Shown here one piece after another: positions 34,849-45,806 of a stretch of 64,000 nucleotides of DNA. How positions within the stretch are numbered: position 1 is the stretch's first letter; every line of letters starts with the position of its first letter. Source of the DNA: Lichenostomus cassidix (taxonomy: Eukaryota; Chordata; Aves; Passeriformes; Meliphagidae); assembly GCA_008360975.2 (NCBI GenBank), contig CM039185.1:2108001-2172000 (forward strand), written 5' to 3'. Under the pieces are notes generated by a model, which did no database searches, was not told the DNA's origin, and saw only the letters and a program-made list of their open reading frames with translations. The position numbers and the translations under genes were made by a program.

Positions 34849-37572
34849 CACTCACCCCCCCCCAGCCTGGCGCGGGTGGCACGGGGTGGTGACAGCCGGG
34901 CTGGGCACCCCAGGAGAGCCGGACCCAGGGCCAGGGGAGCTGTGCCCATGGCAGCTGCAGGGCTCTCGCAGCCCTGTCGCACCCGCGGTGTCGCCGAGGG
35001 GACCCTGAGCCACGGAGCCACGCGAGTCACCCTGCGGCTCCCCGGCGCGGGCTGCAGTCCCATCACTGTTCCAAGCGAGCAGAGAGGCCGAGAGCCACCA
35101 GCCGGGACCCGGCGGGATGTCCCAGCGAGTCCCTGGAGCCAGTGGCACCACGAGCCACACGCGAGGATGACAGCAAACCGCGTGTGCCCCTGCTGGGGGT
35201 GACATTGTTGGGCAGAGGGGCTGGAGCCGCGTCGCTGTGGCTTCACCACTTGTGTTCTGTCCCCACTGCATCTCCTCCGGTGACAGCCAGTCCCCGCGAT
35301 GTCCCCAACCCCGGAGCTGCTGCGGGACCTGCGGAGGTACAATTTTTTGGGGACACAGGGGGGTTCATGGAGCAGAGGTAATTCCAGTAATTCCCCCTCC
35401 ACGGGCGTGGTGTAGCCACCGTGCAGAACTCCCAAAGCGCTCGGGGAGTTTGCCAGGTTGGGTTTGGTGAGGCCGTGATGGCTTGGAGAGGACAGAGATG
35501 GGGACAGAGCCTTGCCCAGGGCTGGCAATGCCACTGTGGCATCAGCGCACCCAAACCCGCGCTGCGCTGCGATGCCCCCGCAGAGGTTTGGGTCTCTCCC
35601 AGTGTCATCTTCTCATTTTTCCCACCTTTTGTTTTGCCCCGCGGATTTGTGAAGGGGAGAAGATGTTCCTCTCTGAAGCCCGGAGCTGCTGGGAGCACAA
35701 TGAGGAGCTCTTCCAGCCCCTCTCGTGCGGGAGGAAACAAACACCAACACTTCTGCAGAGCCCAGCTGAAGGCTGGAGGTTTCCTCCCTCTCCTCCCCAT
35801 CACGAAGAGACACCAAATCCTCCTGATCCGGAGGGAGAAGTGTGAGTGGGCAAACAGCATCCCCGTCAGGAGCTAAACTTAGCCCGCGAGCACAAAGCGG
35901 GAGAAACGCTGCGGTGAAACGGCATTAATGAACAATGGGGAGGTAATTAGCGGCTCCCTAATGAAGAGCTGCGGGTGTCCCGGGGGAGAGCAGCATCTCT
36001 GCCGAGCGTCACGCAGGGGCTGAGGGCTTACCGGGGGTCTGCAGGGACGGACCTGGCAGAATTCCGCCGCCGTGTCCCTGTAGAAGTGCCCGGAAGGCTC
36101 CTCGGGTGTGGATCGGGATAAACCGCCCGGGAGAGGGGAAGGTGAAACGAGGGGTGAAGAGAGGGAAAGGAGCACCCTGGGAGGGACCTGACTGCGGGAT
36201 GAGGCAGTGAAACCCGAGGGGATAAAGGCTGGCGATCCCTGAGCCGGCAGGAGGTGCCTCACAGTGACCTTGGCCAGTGGCCTGGGTGACCCAGTGGCCT
36301 CATTTCCCACGGTGACAACAGCCGCAGCTCCCCCAGCACTGCCCACATCTCACCTTCCCACCAGGGCAGCAGCTCCGTTCCAGAGGGATCAGACACTCCC
36401 AGTGCTGTGCTTCCCTAGGAAAAGCCTTGAGGAGGAATGGGGTGACCGAGGCAGCAATGACAGCTCAGCAGGGTCTCCTTCTGTCACCCCAAACCCCCCG
36501 GAGCTCCCAGCCCCTCATGGAGCACAGTGCCCATCCACACCCCTCCCTGGGCTTTTCCCAGCCCTCTGATGTCCCCAGACTCCAGGATGTCTCCAAACTC
36601 AGGGCCATCCCTGCAGCTGGGACACTAAACAGTGCCGAACACGGTAAAGGGGAGTTTGGAATGGTTTGGGGTTGTTTTCTCTGCCATCAGGGTGAGGCAG
36701 GGATCCTCTCCCCTCTGCTGCCATCCCTATAGCAACCAGCAGCCTCTTCCTGTTAAACAAGTGACTCATCAAACACGATTACACTCTTATCAGGGACGGG
36801 GCTTGTGACTTCGAGCTCTGACAAGAGAGCTGACCTTTCAGGAGGAAAAAAAAAATTAAGAGAACCCCCAGGGAAAGTGCTCAAAACTGGGTGGGAAGGT
36901 GCAGTCCCGTGTTTCATCCTCCCCATCCATCCTGATGCCTTTGTCCTCCCCAAACGCCTCAAATTTGGCAGTTTTTAAGTACTTGGAGGGTTTTTCCCTG
37001 TTGCTGCTTTCCCCATTCCCTCTGCCAAGTGCCTTTGTGCCCTGAATTCCTCCGTGGGGTCTCGGGGGATGATATTTCTCAGCCAAGCCACCTCCAGAAT
37101 CGCCCAGGGGAGAGATCCAGCACAGCTCTGGGGTGAAATCACCCGGCCAGAGGGAATTGCTGTGGGAATAGAGAACTTTCCTGCTTCAAACCCAGCGTGG
37201 AGCATGGAGAAGGCAGATTCCCAGGATATTTAGCAGCTCTCCACTCTGGCTGGGTGTTCCACTCCTGGAAATGTCTCTTTATTCCTGGGGGGAATGCCCA
37301 GGTGCTGAGAACCTGCTCTGGACAGCGGTGCTGAAGGAGAAATTGCAGTGCAGAGAGGGAAAAATACTTCCTTACATCCAAAATCCGGGTGGGTATGGCT
37401 CAGGCTGAAGGCTGGGAGGTGACCACGTTGCTGACAAGTCCCACTCATGGCTCTCTTTAACCCAAACTGATATTTCCCAAGCCAAGCGCTTGCTTTATAC
37501 AAATTATCTCACTTCCAACAAGCAGCTGTGACCTTTTCTGGTGATGTCCTAACCCACCAGGGCTCTGGACCC

Positions 37573-37608
37573 AGCCTAATTCCCAGCCTAATTCCCAGCC
37601 TAATTCCC
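37573..37608. repeat. 12-bp tandem repeat, three copies
   Basis: AGCCTAATTCCC is repeated exactly at 37573, 37585 and 37597. Confidence 0.95.
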
Positions 37609-40600
37609 GGGAATGTGCCTGGGCTCAGGAGGAGATCCCGGCGCTGTGACTCCACAGAGGATCCTGTTTAAATGCCAGAAGCCCGAGCTGAAATCAATAA
37701 ATAGAGAGGACTGGCTGTGCTCGGGCAACGGAGCTGCCTTGGGCTCCACTTCAAAGCTGAGAACTTGTTCCCCGGGATTTCTGGATCCCAACATCCTTCC
37801 TGCCCAGCGGGAGAGGCACTGAGGAGGCTGGAGGTGCTTCCAGTGCTGCCCCAGGGGGTTTCCCTGCGGGGAGGGTGAGCTGCCTGGTGTTCCCCCTGTG
37901 CCAGTCCCCCAGGAGGGATCATCAGGGGGTTTAGGGATTGGAAGGGAGCAGCCAATCCATCCCTGCCGGCACGCACTGCCTGTGGGCTCCTGGTGCTGCT
38001 GCATCCTTGGCTCAGGGCAGCAGAGGGCTTTCCACACAGACCATCCTGGGACCATCCTGCTCCTCGGAGCTGAATCCCTGCTGGGGCTCCAGAGCTTGGT
38101 GGTGCCGCTGTTCCTGCAGAGCAGCACATTCCAAGCCTGGTTCCAAGCCTGGAAAGCTGCCGGTGGTGGCAGCAGGTGGCAGGGATGCAGCAGGGAGGGG
38201 TGGCTGTCCAGCACTCAGCCGCAAAAACCTCCAGATTTTCTATTTTTTTCAGGATCTTTTCTATTTTTCCCCCTCCAAACCCCCAGGAAACCTTCCTTAC
38301 CTCTGTGCCACATCAGATAAATTAGGTTATTGTTCATTATTAATTATCACTCTCACTTTCCCTAATATATTTTCTCTTTTCCTGCATGTTCCCAGCGTTC
38401 CCTGGCTGGATGAACGACAGTGTAGGGAAACACAGTCACCCCTGATGGAGCAGCACATACAGCCTGGGAGAAGGAGCAAAACACGGTGCAAAATCCCTTT
38501 ATTTTGGGAAAAAAACCACTTCTCCCAGCAGCCCTGCTCGCTGACATATGGTGACACGGCGTGTGCCAGCAAAGGTGCTCCAAAGCGTGTTCCTCTGGCT
38601 CGGGAAAGGACTTGGAGCAAAGCCATTCGTGTGGGGATGATATCACTGATGGAAGGAGGAAAAAATGCTCCCCCTGGTTTGGCCTGAGGGTTTGTTTGGT
38701 GGGAATGGGGAGGGGAGGTTGGAGTGAGCCTTGGAAAGGCGCAGAGCTGCTCCTTCCCTCCTGGCACAGCAGGGCGTTGTCCCCCGAATGGGGAACGTTC
38801 CCTCCGTGTGTGACGGCAACAGGGTAGTGAGACACGCTGTCCCCTCTGTCCCCAAGCTGGACAACCAGAGAGAGCTCATTTGGGGACGGGAAAATGCTGG
38901 AAGTGATGCCTAAAGAGCCAACCATCCCCCCGTGGTTCTCCAAGAGGTAAAATCAGGGTTGCAGGGGGATGGCAGAGGTCACTTCTGCAAGGCAGGACCT
39001 GCAAGGGTCCATTCCAGCTACCTGCAAAGAGGGTTTTCAGGAAAATCAGCTGCTTTTCCACAGAGATGGCTGATTTTATGAGCCACACTCCTGCCTGCCA
39101 CCCTCCAGCTCCTCCACTGCCTGGCTCTGGCATCAGCACCCAACCCAGCATGCAGCCCTGGCTCTTCCCACCCGCCTGGGATGCTGCAGGTGGAGCAGCA
39201 CCAGCAGAAGTCCCATCTTTCCAGCGGCAGCAGTGAGAAAACAGCCTCATTTCCACCAAGAATTATGCAAAGCCCTGGAATGTAGGGCTTCACGCTCTCC
39301 CCCAGCAGCGTCAGCCCCCGACGGCCCCGTTTTGGGGAGGCTGGCGGGTTCTGAGCGCTTGTTTGCCACCCTGATTAGTCAGCACTGCTAATTATAGCTG
39401 TGCTTTTCCTTCTCGGAGCTCTTCAAGCACCGTTGGAGTAAGAGGGAACAACGGAGGTGCTGGAACAAGGCTGGATCCGCTCGCTGCGGGGAAAACGCCG
39501 GATAAATAAGTGAGGGAATGTTCCAGCAGCACGGCTTTGAGCCTGGCTGGGGGTCACACGGCAGTGAGCTCATGGATCTGTCAGCTCAGCCCCAGGATGC
39601 TCCCGCAGCAGTGGGAGCCAGGGTGGGAAAAGCTCATGGGCTGCTGGGAGGGGATGACGTTTCGCCAAGAATGAGATGTAAAGCTGATTTTAATACTTGA
39701 GGAGGTAAAGAGGATGGAGAATTGGAATTGTGGTTATTCCTCTGTACCACCGTTCAGCAGCAGACCTTGTTCCAGCTTTGGTTCCCAGTGGGCTGGGCAT
39801 GGGACAGCCACGTCAGTAGTGATTGCTACCCCGGTTTTAGCTTGCCACCCATTTGTTTTAACAAAAAAATCACAATTTTTAGGGCAGGATGAGCCCCAGG
39901 TCAAACCCTGCTGTGGGCTGGGAGCACCTGACATCCTCAGGGGCAGTGCCATGGGAAAACCCATCTTGTTCAGCTTTCCACCGAGGGCCAAACACCAAGG
40001 AGGATGATGAGGAATGAACGTGGGAGACTTTCCACTCTGAACAGCATTTCCAGGTGAGGCTGGTGGCCTCTTGCTCTGTAATTACAGCGTCAGGCTTGTG
40101 TCTTTGCTTAGCTTGGATCTTTGCTCCTTGCTCTTGAGTCTGTAATTTAAATGTAGATAAAACATATCTAATATATTGATATTGTCAGAATGGTCTTGCA
40201 GCTACTCAGGGAGCTCAGAACATGACACACAACTTTAAAAAGTAGATTCTCAAACGTTCTCAATAATGTGTGTAGTGACACATCCTCTCATGTGCAACAG
40301 GGCAGCTCTGGCTTAACAGGGCCAGAAAATACAATTTTGGTCACCAGAAAATCTCAGCACTCTTGGGGTACCCAGTGGCCCCCTGGCACAGATAATGTCC
40401 CCATCAGACACAGACAGACACTACTGGAGCCAAGCAGGATAACACCTGCCAGGGATTGGTATTTCTGTAGGACATGGGAAAAACCTCCTGGGATTGTGGC
40501 AAACCTGTGGTGGGATGTCGAGGGGAGGAACTGCAGGTGAGGAGGAAGGAGCTGCTGTGGGGGTGCCGGGTGTCTGAGAGTGTCTCTGCAGGGACAGTGC

Positions 40601-42047
40601 AGGAAGGGTGGAGGGAGCAGGAGGTCCAAGGCAATTCCAGCGAGCCCATGGAGTTTGGGATCAGCTGGGACCCTCCGGAGTGTGTGTGTCCCTGCAAGGG
40701 GCAGCCCCAGGCGCCAGGATCCAAGGGCCAGACTGAGACAACTGGTGTCATCTCTCAGCGGTGCCCGGGGGCTGCAGCCACCGGCTGGGGACAGCAGGGA
40801 CATCCCTGCTCGGCCTTGCAGCCGCTCGTGGCCCGTCCTGGGTGGGCTCCTGACCCCACACACCACCGGGCACTGCTGGCACATCCCCTCTGCCCAACCT
40901 CTCCTTCCAGCCCGTCTCCTGCACCCCGCTCCTGGCAGGCGCCGCTGCCGCCGGCAGTCAGGCAGAGCTCCCCTCCCGCCTCCCCGTTCCCGGGCGGTGC
41001 GTAATTACCGGGAGCGGGAGCGAATTCATTCAGCTCCTCGCCCGGCTTTCCTCCGCCCCTTCTGATGTCGCTCCTGTCACTCGGCTCACGGTCACGCGCC
41101 CGGCGGCCCCAGGTAGATGACGATTCAAGTCCCCTGGGATGGGACTTGGCCTGATTAGGAACCCAGATGCTCCGAATTGGGGCGGTCGGGTTCAGCCAAA
41201 ATCACTGGTATTCACCTAAATATCTTTGCGCATCAGCAGCTGGAAATCCTTCCCAGCGCTGAGCTGGCTGCACCGCAGAGCTCCAGCCTGGAACAGAGAG
41301 GGGGATGAAAGAGGGAAGCTGGAGTGTTATGAAACGAGTAGGAGAAAGGGGAGAAGGTGTAGCTGAAATCCTATGGATCCAGGAGCTGAGCATCCCTGCT
41401 TTGATGATCCTGCTCCCCAGATGAATCACGGAGCCATTTATGGCTGGAAAAATAATCGTGTCTTTGGGATTTGTTCCTTTGCAGGCTGTTCCTTTCCCAA
41501 ACAGACGGGAAGGAAGCTGTGGGGACGGGTGGGTGCTGGGGTGAGGGGGACAGATCCCCACACCAGCGTCCTCGGGCAGGTGCCGGGCTGGGCAAAGCTC
41601 CCAGGTGTGGATTCTCCTCACCGCAGCTTTTGGCTGGCTGGAGGGAAGCCCGTGTGGGGCAGAGGCTCTGGGGTGCGATGTTCCCCCGCGGAGGGACGCA
41701 GCCTGGCTGCACAGGACCCCCCGAGCTGCCGTGTCCTGGTGGCGCAGGGGCAGCGGCGCTGCCGTCCTGGCCATTGTCCTTGAAGAGCCGCGCCACGCCG
41801 GATCACCCCCTCCCTGCACATCCCCGCGTCCCTCGGCACAAGCGGTAAAAATAAACCTTGCCAGGCGCCGGGGCCTGGCTGGTGCCCAAGCTGCATCCGC
41901 AGGACGCAGGTGCAGCGAGCCCCGACCTTGGGGAGGTGCGTCGGGGCGGCGGGAGAGCTCATGAATGAACGATCGGCGGGGCGGGTGCGCGCACCCCCCG
42001 CGTGCCCGCGGGTGTGGATGGGGATGTGGAGCAGGGAGCCAGCCTTG

Positions 42048-42210
42048 TTGTTATTCTGATCACAGCGGCTCTGATTCACAGACTTGGATCATGAATATAA
42101 GTGAAGACTTTGACGTCAGAGTTGAGATTTATCAGCAGATCCAATGGGGCAGGAATATTAAGTGCAAGTCGATGCCAGCTCTCTGCCAACGCTATTAGCG
42201 ATGCTCACCG
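42048..42210 (+). promoter_or_regulatory. candidate upstream element with a perfect CRE
   Basis: An AT-richer, non-repetitive block about 0.5-0.6 kb upstream of the receptor TATA box, lying inside GC-rich DNA. It contains the palindromic cAMP response element TGACGTCA at 42111-42118. The change in composition suggests a conserved noncoding element; conservation cannot be seen from one sequence. Confidence 0.45.
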
Positions 42211-42677
42211 AGGAATGAGGCTTCGCACCAAGGGCTGGAAGGACCGGGGAGGAAAAAAATAAAAACGGGGTGGGGGGAGCAAGCTGATCCTCGAGCATTG
42301 GAACCAGGTAAAACAACAACCCCCGGCGAGGCGGCTGCATGCGGGAAGGGGCGATGGTGGCGGCGGGGGATGGCAGCGGGCTGCGGGCACAGCCCCCGAC
42401 CTTCACACCTCGGCTGCCCGCCCCGGGCGGGGGATTAATTCCGCCGAGCAGGGCAGGATGCTGCCGCCGGCTGGGAGCATCTCGCCTCAGCCTTTTCCAA
42501 AGGAGGGGAAGGCAGGGAGGAAGGAGAAAGTTAACGTAGGCTGTGCTGTCCCTTGCCGCTGCCTTCTCCTTCCATCAGCGGCTCCGCATACAGGCGCTGG
42601 CCTATTAATAGTGTTTATTTTTACTCACTGCACGCAAAAAAGAAAGGGCTGCGGGAGGGGGGGCTCAGGGGTTGCGC

Positions 42678-42686
42678 TATAAATAG
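42678..42686 (+). promoter_or_regulatory. GPR12: TATA box of the GPR12-type gene
   Basis: TATAAATAG is a canonical TATA box in a CpG-rich setting. It predicts transcription starting near 42708, about 0.54 kb before the start codon. Confidence 0.65.
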
Positions 42687-42707
42687 GTAGCAAAGGTGGC
42701 CGTGCCC

Positions 42708-43251
42708 CGGGGAGGGGAGGAGGAGGGGGCGGCCGGTTCTTCACCGGGTGCGCAGTGGCTGCGGACCCTGCACGGAGCCGAGCGCACGGAGGCGGCTGCG
42801 GGCAGCGGGGTGATGAGTTGTGCTCGGCCTCAGCCCGTCGGGAGGAGCGGCAGATAGCGGCCAGGGGTGCGTGTGGGGCGGGGGGGACGGCGGAGCGGGG
42901 CCGGGGGGGCTCGATCGCGGGGAAACCGCAGTCGGGCTGGGGGGAGCGGTGGGGATGCGGCGGGCGGGGGCGGCCCGGTGCGGGGCGCGGTGTCCCGGGG
43001 CGGGGGGCTCCGGAGCGCGCTGCGGGGCTCGGGGCGGGGCGGGGGGCTCGGTGGGGGTCTCCCCGAGCTCGGCGCGGCTCTGGGTGCCGCTGGAGGCGAG
43101 GGCTCGGCGCGGCGCTCCCCGGGCTGAGTGCGGGGCTCTCCCGGGGCTCTCCGGGGGCTCTCCGGGGGCTCTCCCGGGGCTCTCGCGGGGACTCGGGGTC
43201 CGTCCCCGCCGCGCCGCCCCTCACCGCCCCCTTCTCCCTCTCTCCCCAGCG
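42708..43251 (+). other. GPR12: 5' UTR exon and intron of the GPR12-type gene (inferred)
   Basis: A noncoding first exon from about 42708 to 42866 with donor GTGCGT at 42867, then a 383-bp intron ending in TCTCTCCCCAG at 43249, two bases before the ATG, fits the sequence and the two-exon plan known for GPR3/GPR12 genes. The intron is extremely G-rich, with a CTCTCCGGGGG-type tandem at about 43128-43190. Exact boundaries need transcript data. Confidence 0.5.
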
Positions 43252-44298
43252 ATGCTGCACGGCCCCGCCGCCATGGGGGAGCCGTGGCCGCCGCAGCCGC
43301 AGCAGCAGCGGCTCCCGGGGCTCGGCAACGCCTCGGAGCCCCCCGCCTGGCCCTCGGCGGCGGCAGGGCCGGGCACGGCGGCGCCGGGCGGAGGGGCAGC
43401 GGCCGCCGCGGGGTCCGTGAGCCCCTGGGACATCGCGCTGTGCGCCACGGGCACGGCGGTGGCGGGGGAGAACGCGCTGGTGCTGGCCGTGCTGTTCTAC
43501 ACGCCGAGCCTGCGGGCGCCCATGTTCCTGCTGATCGGCAGCCTGGCGCTGGCCGACCTGCTGGCCGGGCTGGGGCTGGTGGCCAACTTCGCCGTGCGCT
43601 ACCTGCTGCGGCCGCCCAGCGAGGCGGCGGAGCTGGCGGCGGCGGGGCTGCTGCTGGCCGCCTTCTCCGCGTCCGTCTGCAGCCTGCTGGCCATCACGGT
43701 GGACCGCTACCTGTCGCTGTACAACGCGCTCACCTACCACAGCGAGCGCACGCTGGGCTTCACCTGCGCCATGGTGCTGCTGATGTGGCTGCTGTGCCTG
43801 GGCGTGGGGCTGCTGCCCCTCCTGGGCTGGAACTGCCTGCGGGACCAGAGCGCCTGCAGCATCCTGCGGCCCGTCACCAAGGACAACGCGGCCGTGCTGG
43901 CCGTCACCTTCCTGCTCCTCTTCGCCCTCATGATGCAGCTCTACCTGCAGATCTGCAAGATCGCCTTCCGGCACGCCCAGCAGATCGCCGTGCAGCACCA
44001 GTTCATCGCCACGGCGCAGGCCACCTCCACCCGCAAAGGGCTCTCCACGCTGTCGCTCATCCTCGGCACCTTCGCCCTGTGCTGGATCCCCTTCGCCATC
44101 TATTCCCTGGTGGCAGATTCCAGCTACCCCGCGGTGTACACCTACTCGCTGGCGCTGCCCGCCACCTGCAACTCGCTCATCAACCCCATCATTTACGCCT
44201 TCAGAAACCCAGACATCCAGAAGTCGCTCTGGCTGGCCTGCTGCGGGTGCATCCCTTCCACGCTCTCCTCCAGACCAAGGACATCCAGCGACGTGTGA
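43252..44298 (+). CDS. GPR12: GPR12-type class A orphan receptor (GPR3/6/12 family)
   Basis: A seven-transmembrane receptor of the GPR3/GPR6/GPR12 group, which signals constitutively through Gs to raise cAMP. It is one coding exon of 348 aa from 43252, or 341 aa from Met8 at 43273, which has the better Kozak context (GCCGCCATGG). Landmarks: N-glycosylation site NAS at 26; SLRAPMFLLIGSLALADLLAG at 86-106; DRY 151-153 in AITVDRYLSLYNALTYHSERT; ECL2 cysteines 195 and 202; CWIP 277-280; NPIIY 311-315; cysteines 330, 331 and 333 for palmitoylation; C-terminal SDV, a PDZ-ligand-like end. WNCLRD and CCGCIPS are GPR12 hallmarks. However, AGENALV in TM1 is GPR6-like, and the Ala/Pro/Gln-rich N terminus and many TM residues differ from the strongly conserved vertebrate GPR12. 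It may be a GPR12 paralogue, such as GPR185 of frogs and fish. Confidence 0.88.
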   Translation: MLHGPAAMGEPWPPQPQQQRLPGLGNASEPPAWPSAAAGPGTAAPGGGAAAAAGSVSPWDIALCATGTAVAGENALVLAVLFYTPSLRAPMFLLIGSLALADLLAGLGLVANFAVRYLLRPPSEAAELAAAGLLLAAFSASVCSLLAITVDRYLSLYNALTYHSERTLGFTCAMVLLMWLLCLGVGLLPLLGWNCLRDQSACSILRPVTKDNAAVLAVTFLLLFALMMQLYLQICKIAFRHAQQIAVQHQFIATAQATSTRKGLSTLSLILGTFALCWIPFAIYSLVADSSYPAVYTYSLALPATCNSLINPIIYAFRNPDIQKSLWLACCGCIPSTLSSRPRTSSDV

Positions 44299-45572
44299 GG
44301 ACTGAGCGCGGAGCCGGAGGTGCTCCCCGGCTCTCCTCCTCCTTCTCTTTTTCCCCTCTGTCGTTATTGTTTCCTACCGGGAGGAGCCCCCACCCCGGTC
44401 AGCACATCTCGTTCCATGGAAAGATGGCCAAAAAGAGAAAAAAAAGCGAAAAAGAAAGGGGAAAGAAAGAGAGAGAGAGAGTAGAATGATAATGGTTTCC
44501 TTTAGAAATGTTATTTTCTTACACATTTTATTTTTTATTTAAAAACACAAAACACCAAAAAAAAAAAAAAAAAGGAAAAAAAAGAAAAAGAAAAAGGATC
44601 CTCGTACGATGGCGTTTGTCTGCTCTCGGGGTAAGGAGCCAGGGGAGCGGCAGGCTCCAGCCGGGTGGTCCCACGCCTCGGGGAGCATCCCATGGGAAGG
44701 CCACAGGAGCGGGGGCAGGGAGGGAGCTGTCGCGTCCCCCCCGGCGGGGCTGGTCCCCCTGCGGGGTGTCTGTGCCCATCCCCTGAAATCAGGGCCTGCG
44801 ATGCTATGCAACAATGGGGAGGGCAGCGTTCAGCACCGCGGGGGAGGAGAGCTCCGGCCGGGGGACGGGAGGAGGGACAGGGGGACTCTCCGTGTCTCCG
44901 CGGGTGGAGAAGCACCTTGGGAAGCTGCGGGGGGAAAGACGCTCTCGGTGTGGGTTTTTGGGCTGTGGCAGGGATGGGGACACCCGGGGAATCCGTTCCC
45001 TCCTTCCCCATCCCCGACAGCGTGAGCGGGCAGGGCTGGTGGTGCGCTGGTGGGGAGGGCAGTGGGGTGCTCTGCACCCCAAATTCTGGAGGCCAAGGAA
45101 GGGCTCTCCTTGTCCCCCTGGGGCAGTGGGGTGCTACTGCCCCCCTTCACAGGGGTTGTTTACACGGGGTGGGATTTTCATCCAAAGAGGGGTTCGGGCT
45201 TGCTGGAGCCCCGAGAGGGAAGCTCTGTCACCACACGAGTCATTCCTGCTGCTGCCACTTTACCTTGCTTCCTTAGAGAAGCGCCAGCCCCCTGACATTC
45301 CTCTGCTGTGTGACGTGCTCTGTGGTGTTAGTGAGACCATGACGAAGTGTCCTTTATCCTGTGCTCGCTTCTGGCCGGGCGGTGGAATTGTGCATTTGCT
45401 GGAGAAGCCAGCAGGAACCCAAGCAAGCCCCGGAGAGGTGGCAGGGCTGCCACAGCCAGGGTGGCTCGGGGCAGGAGGAGGATGCTGCCCAGAGCCCTGG
45501 CATGGGCTTGGCAGAACCTCCAGCAGCTGAGTCTGATACCCAAACATTCCCTGCTTTAATTTAGAGAAATTG

Positions 45573-45806
45573 TTGTGATGTTGGAGAGGGACTTGGCAAG
45601 GGTGTGTGGTGACAGGACACAGGGAATGGCTTCCCACGGCCAGAGGGTGGGGTTAGGTGGCATTTTGGGAAGGAATTCCTGGCTGTGAGGGTGGGCAGAC
45701 CCTGGCACAGGGTGCCCAGAGAAGCTGTGGCTGCCCCTGGATCCCTGGCAGTGTCCAAGGCCAGGCTGGACAGGGCTTGGAGCAGCCTGGGATGGTGGCA
45801 GGAATG
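45573..45806 (+). mobile_element. CR1 LINE fragment, sense
   Basis: GTGGTGACAGGACACAGGGAATGG, then GGCTGTGAGGGTGGGCAGAC, the GGTGCCCAGAGAAGCTGTGG block and GGACAGGGCTTGGAGCAGCC. It stops before the usual CR1 3' tail, so it is truncated at both ends. Confidence 0.88.

Larger units (their letters stand above)
28291..42047. other. intergenic region between the USP12-type and GPR12-type genes
   Basis: About 13.8 kb with no supportable gene. The DNA becomes steadily GC-richer and CpG-richer from about 31.8 kb. It holds a large pentamer array, CR1 remnants, a 29-bp minisatellite and several unique blocks rich in TAATTA/CTAATT homeodomain-type words (33742-33812, 35923-35965, near 39373-39395) that may be regulatory. 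Long frames on both strands near 32.0-32.7 and 34.3-35.5 kb reflect high GC, not coding. Confidence 0.7.

Noticed and set aside
34324..35534. Frames of about 290 codons on both strands
   Set aside because: High GC and a 29-bp repeat keep frames open; the amino-acid pattern is not protein-like.
42820..43251. In-frame extension upstream of the receptor ATG
   Set aside because: The extra residues are low-complexity Gly/Arg/Ala translated from a G-rich stretch that ends in a good splice acceptor; treated as leader intron.
42625..43998. 457-codon open frame on the - strand
   Set aside because: It overlaps the receptor gene in antisense; GC-rich codons leave few stops. Arg/Gln/Pro/His-rich with no family resemblance.
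43128..44489. 453-codon + strand frame overlapping the receptor
   Set aside because: Frame-shifted shadow of the receptor gene, made of Ala/Gly/Arg/His runs.
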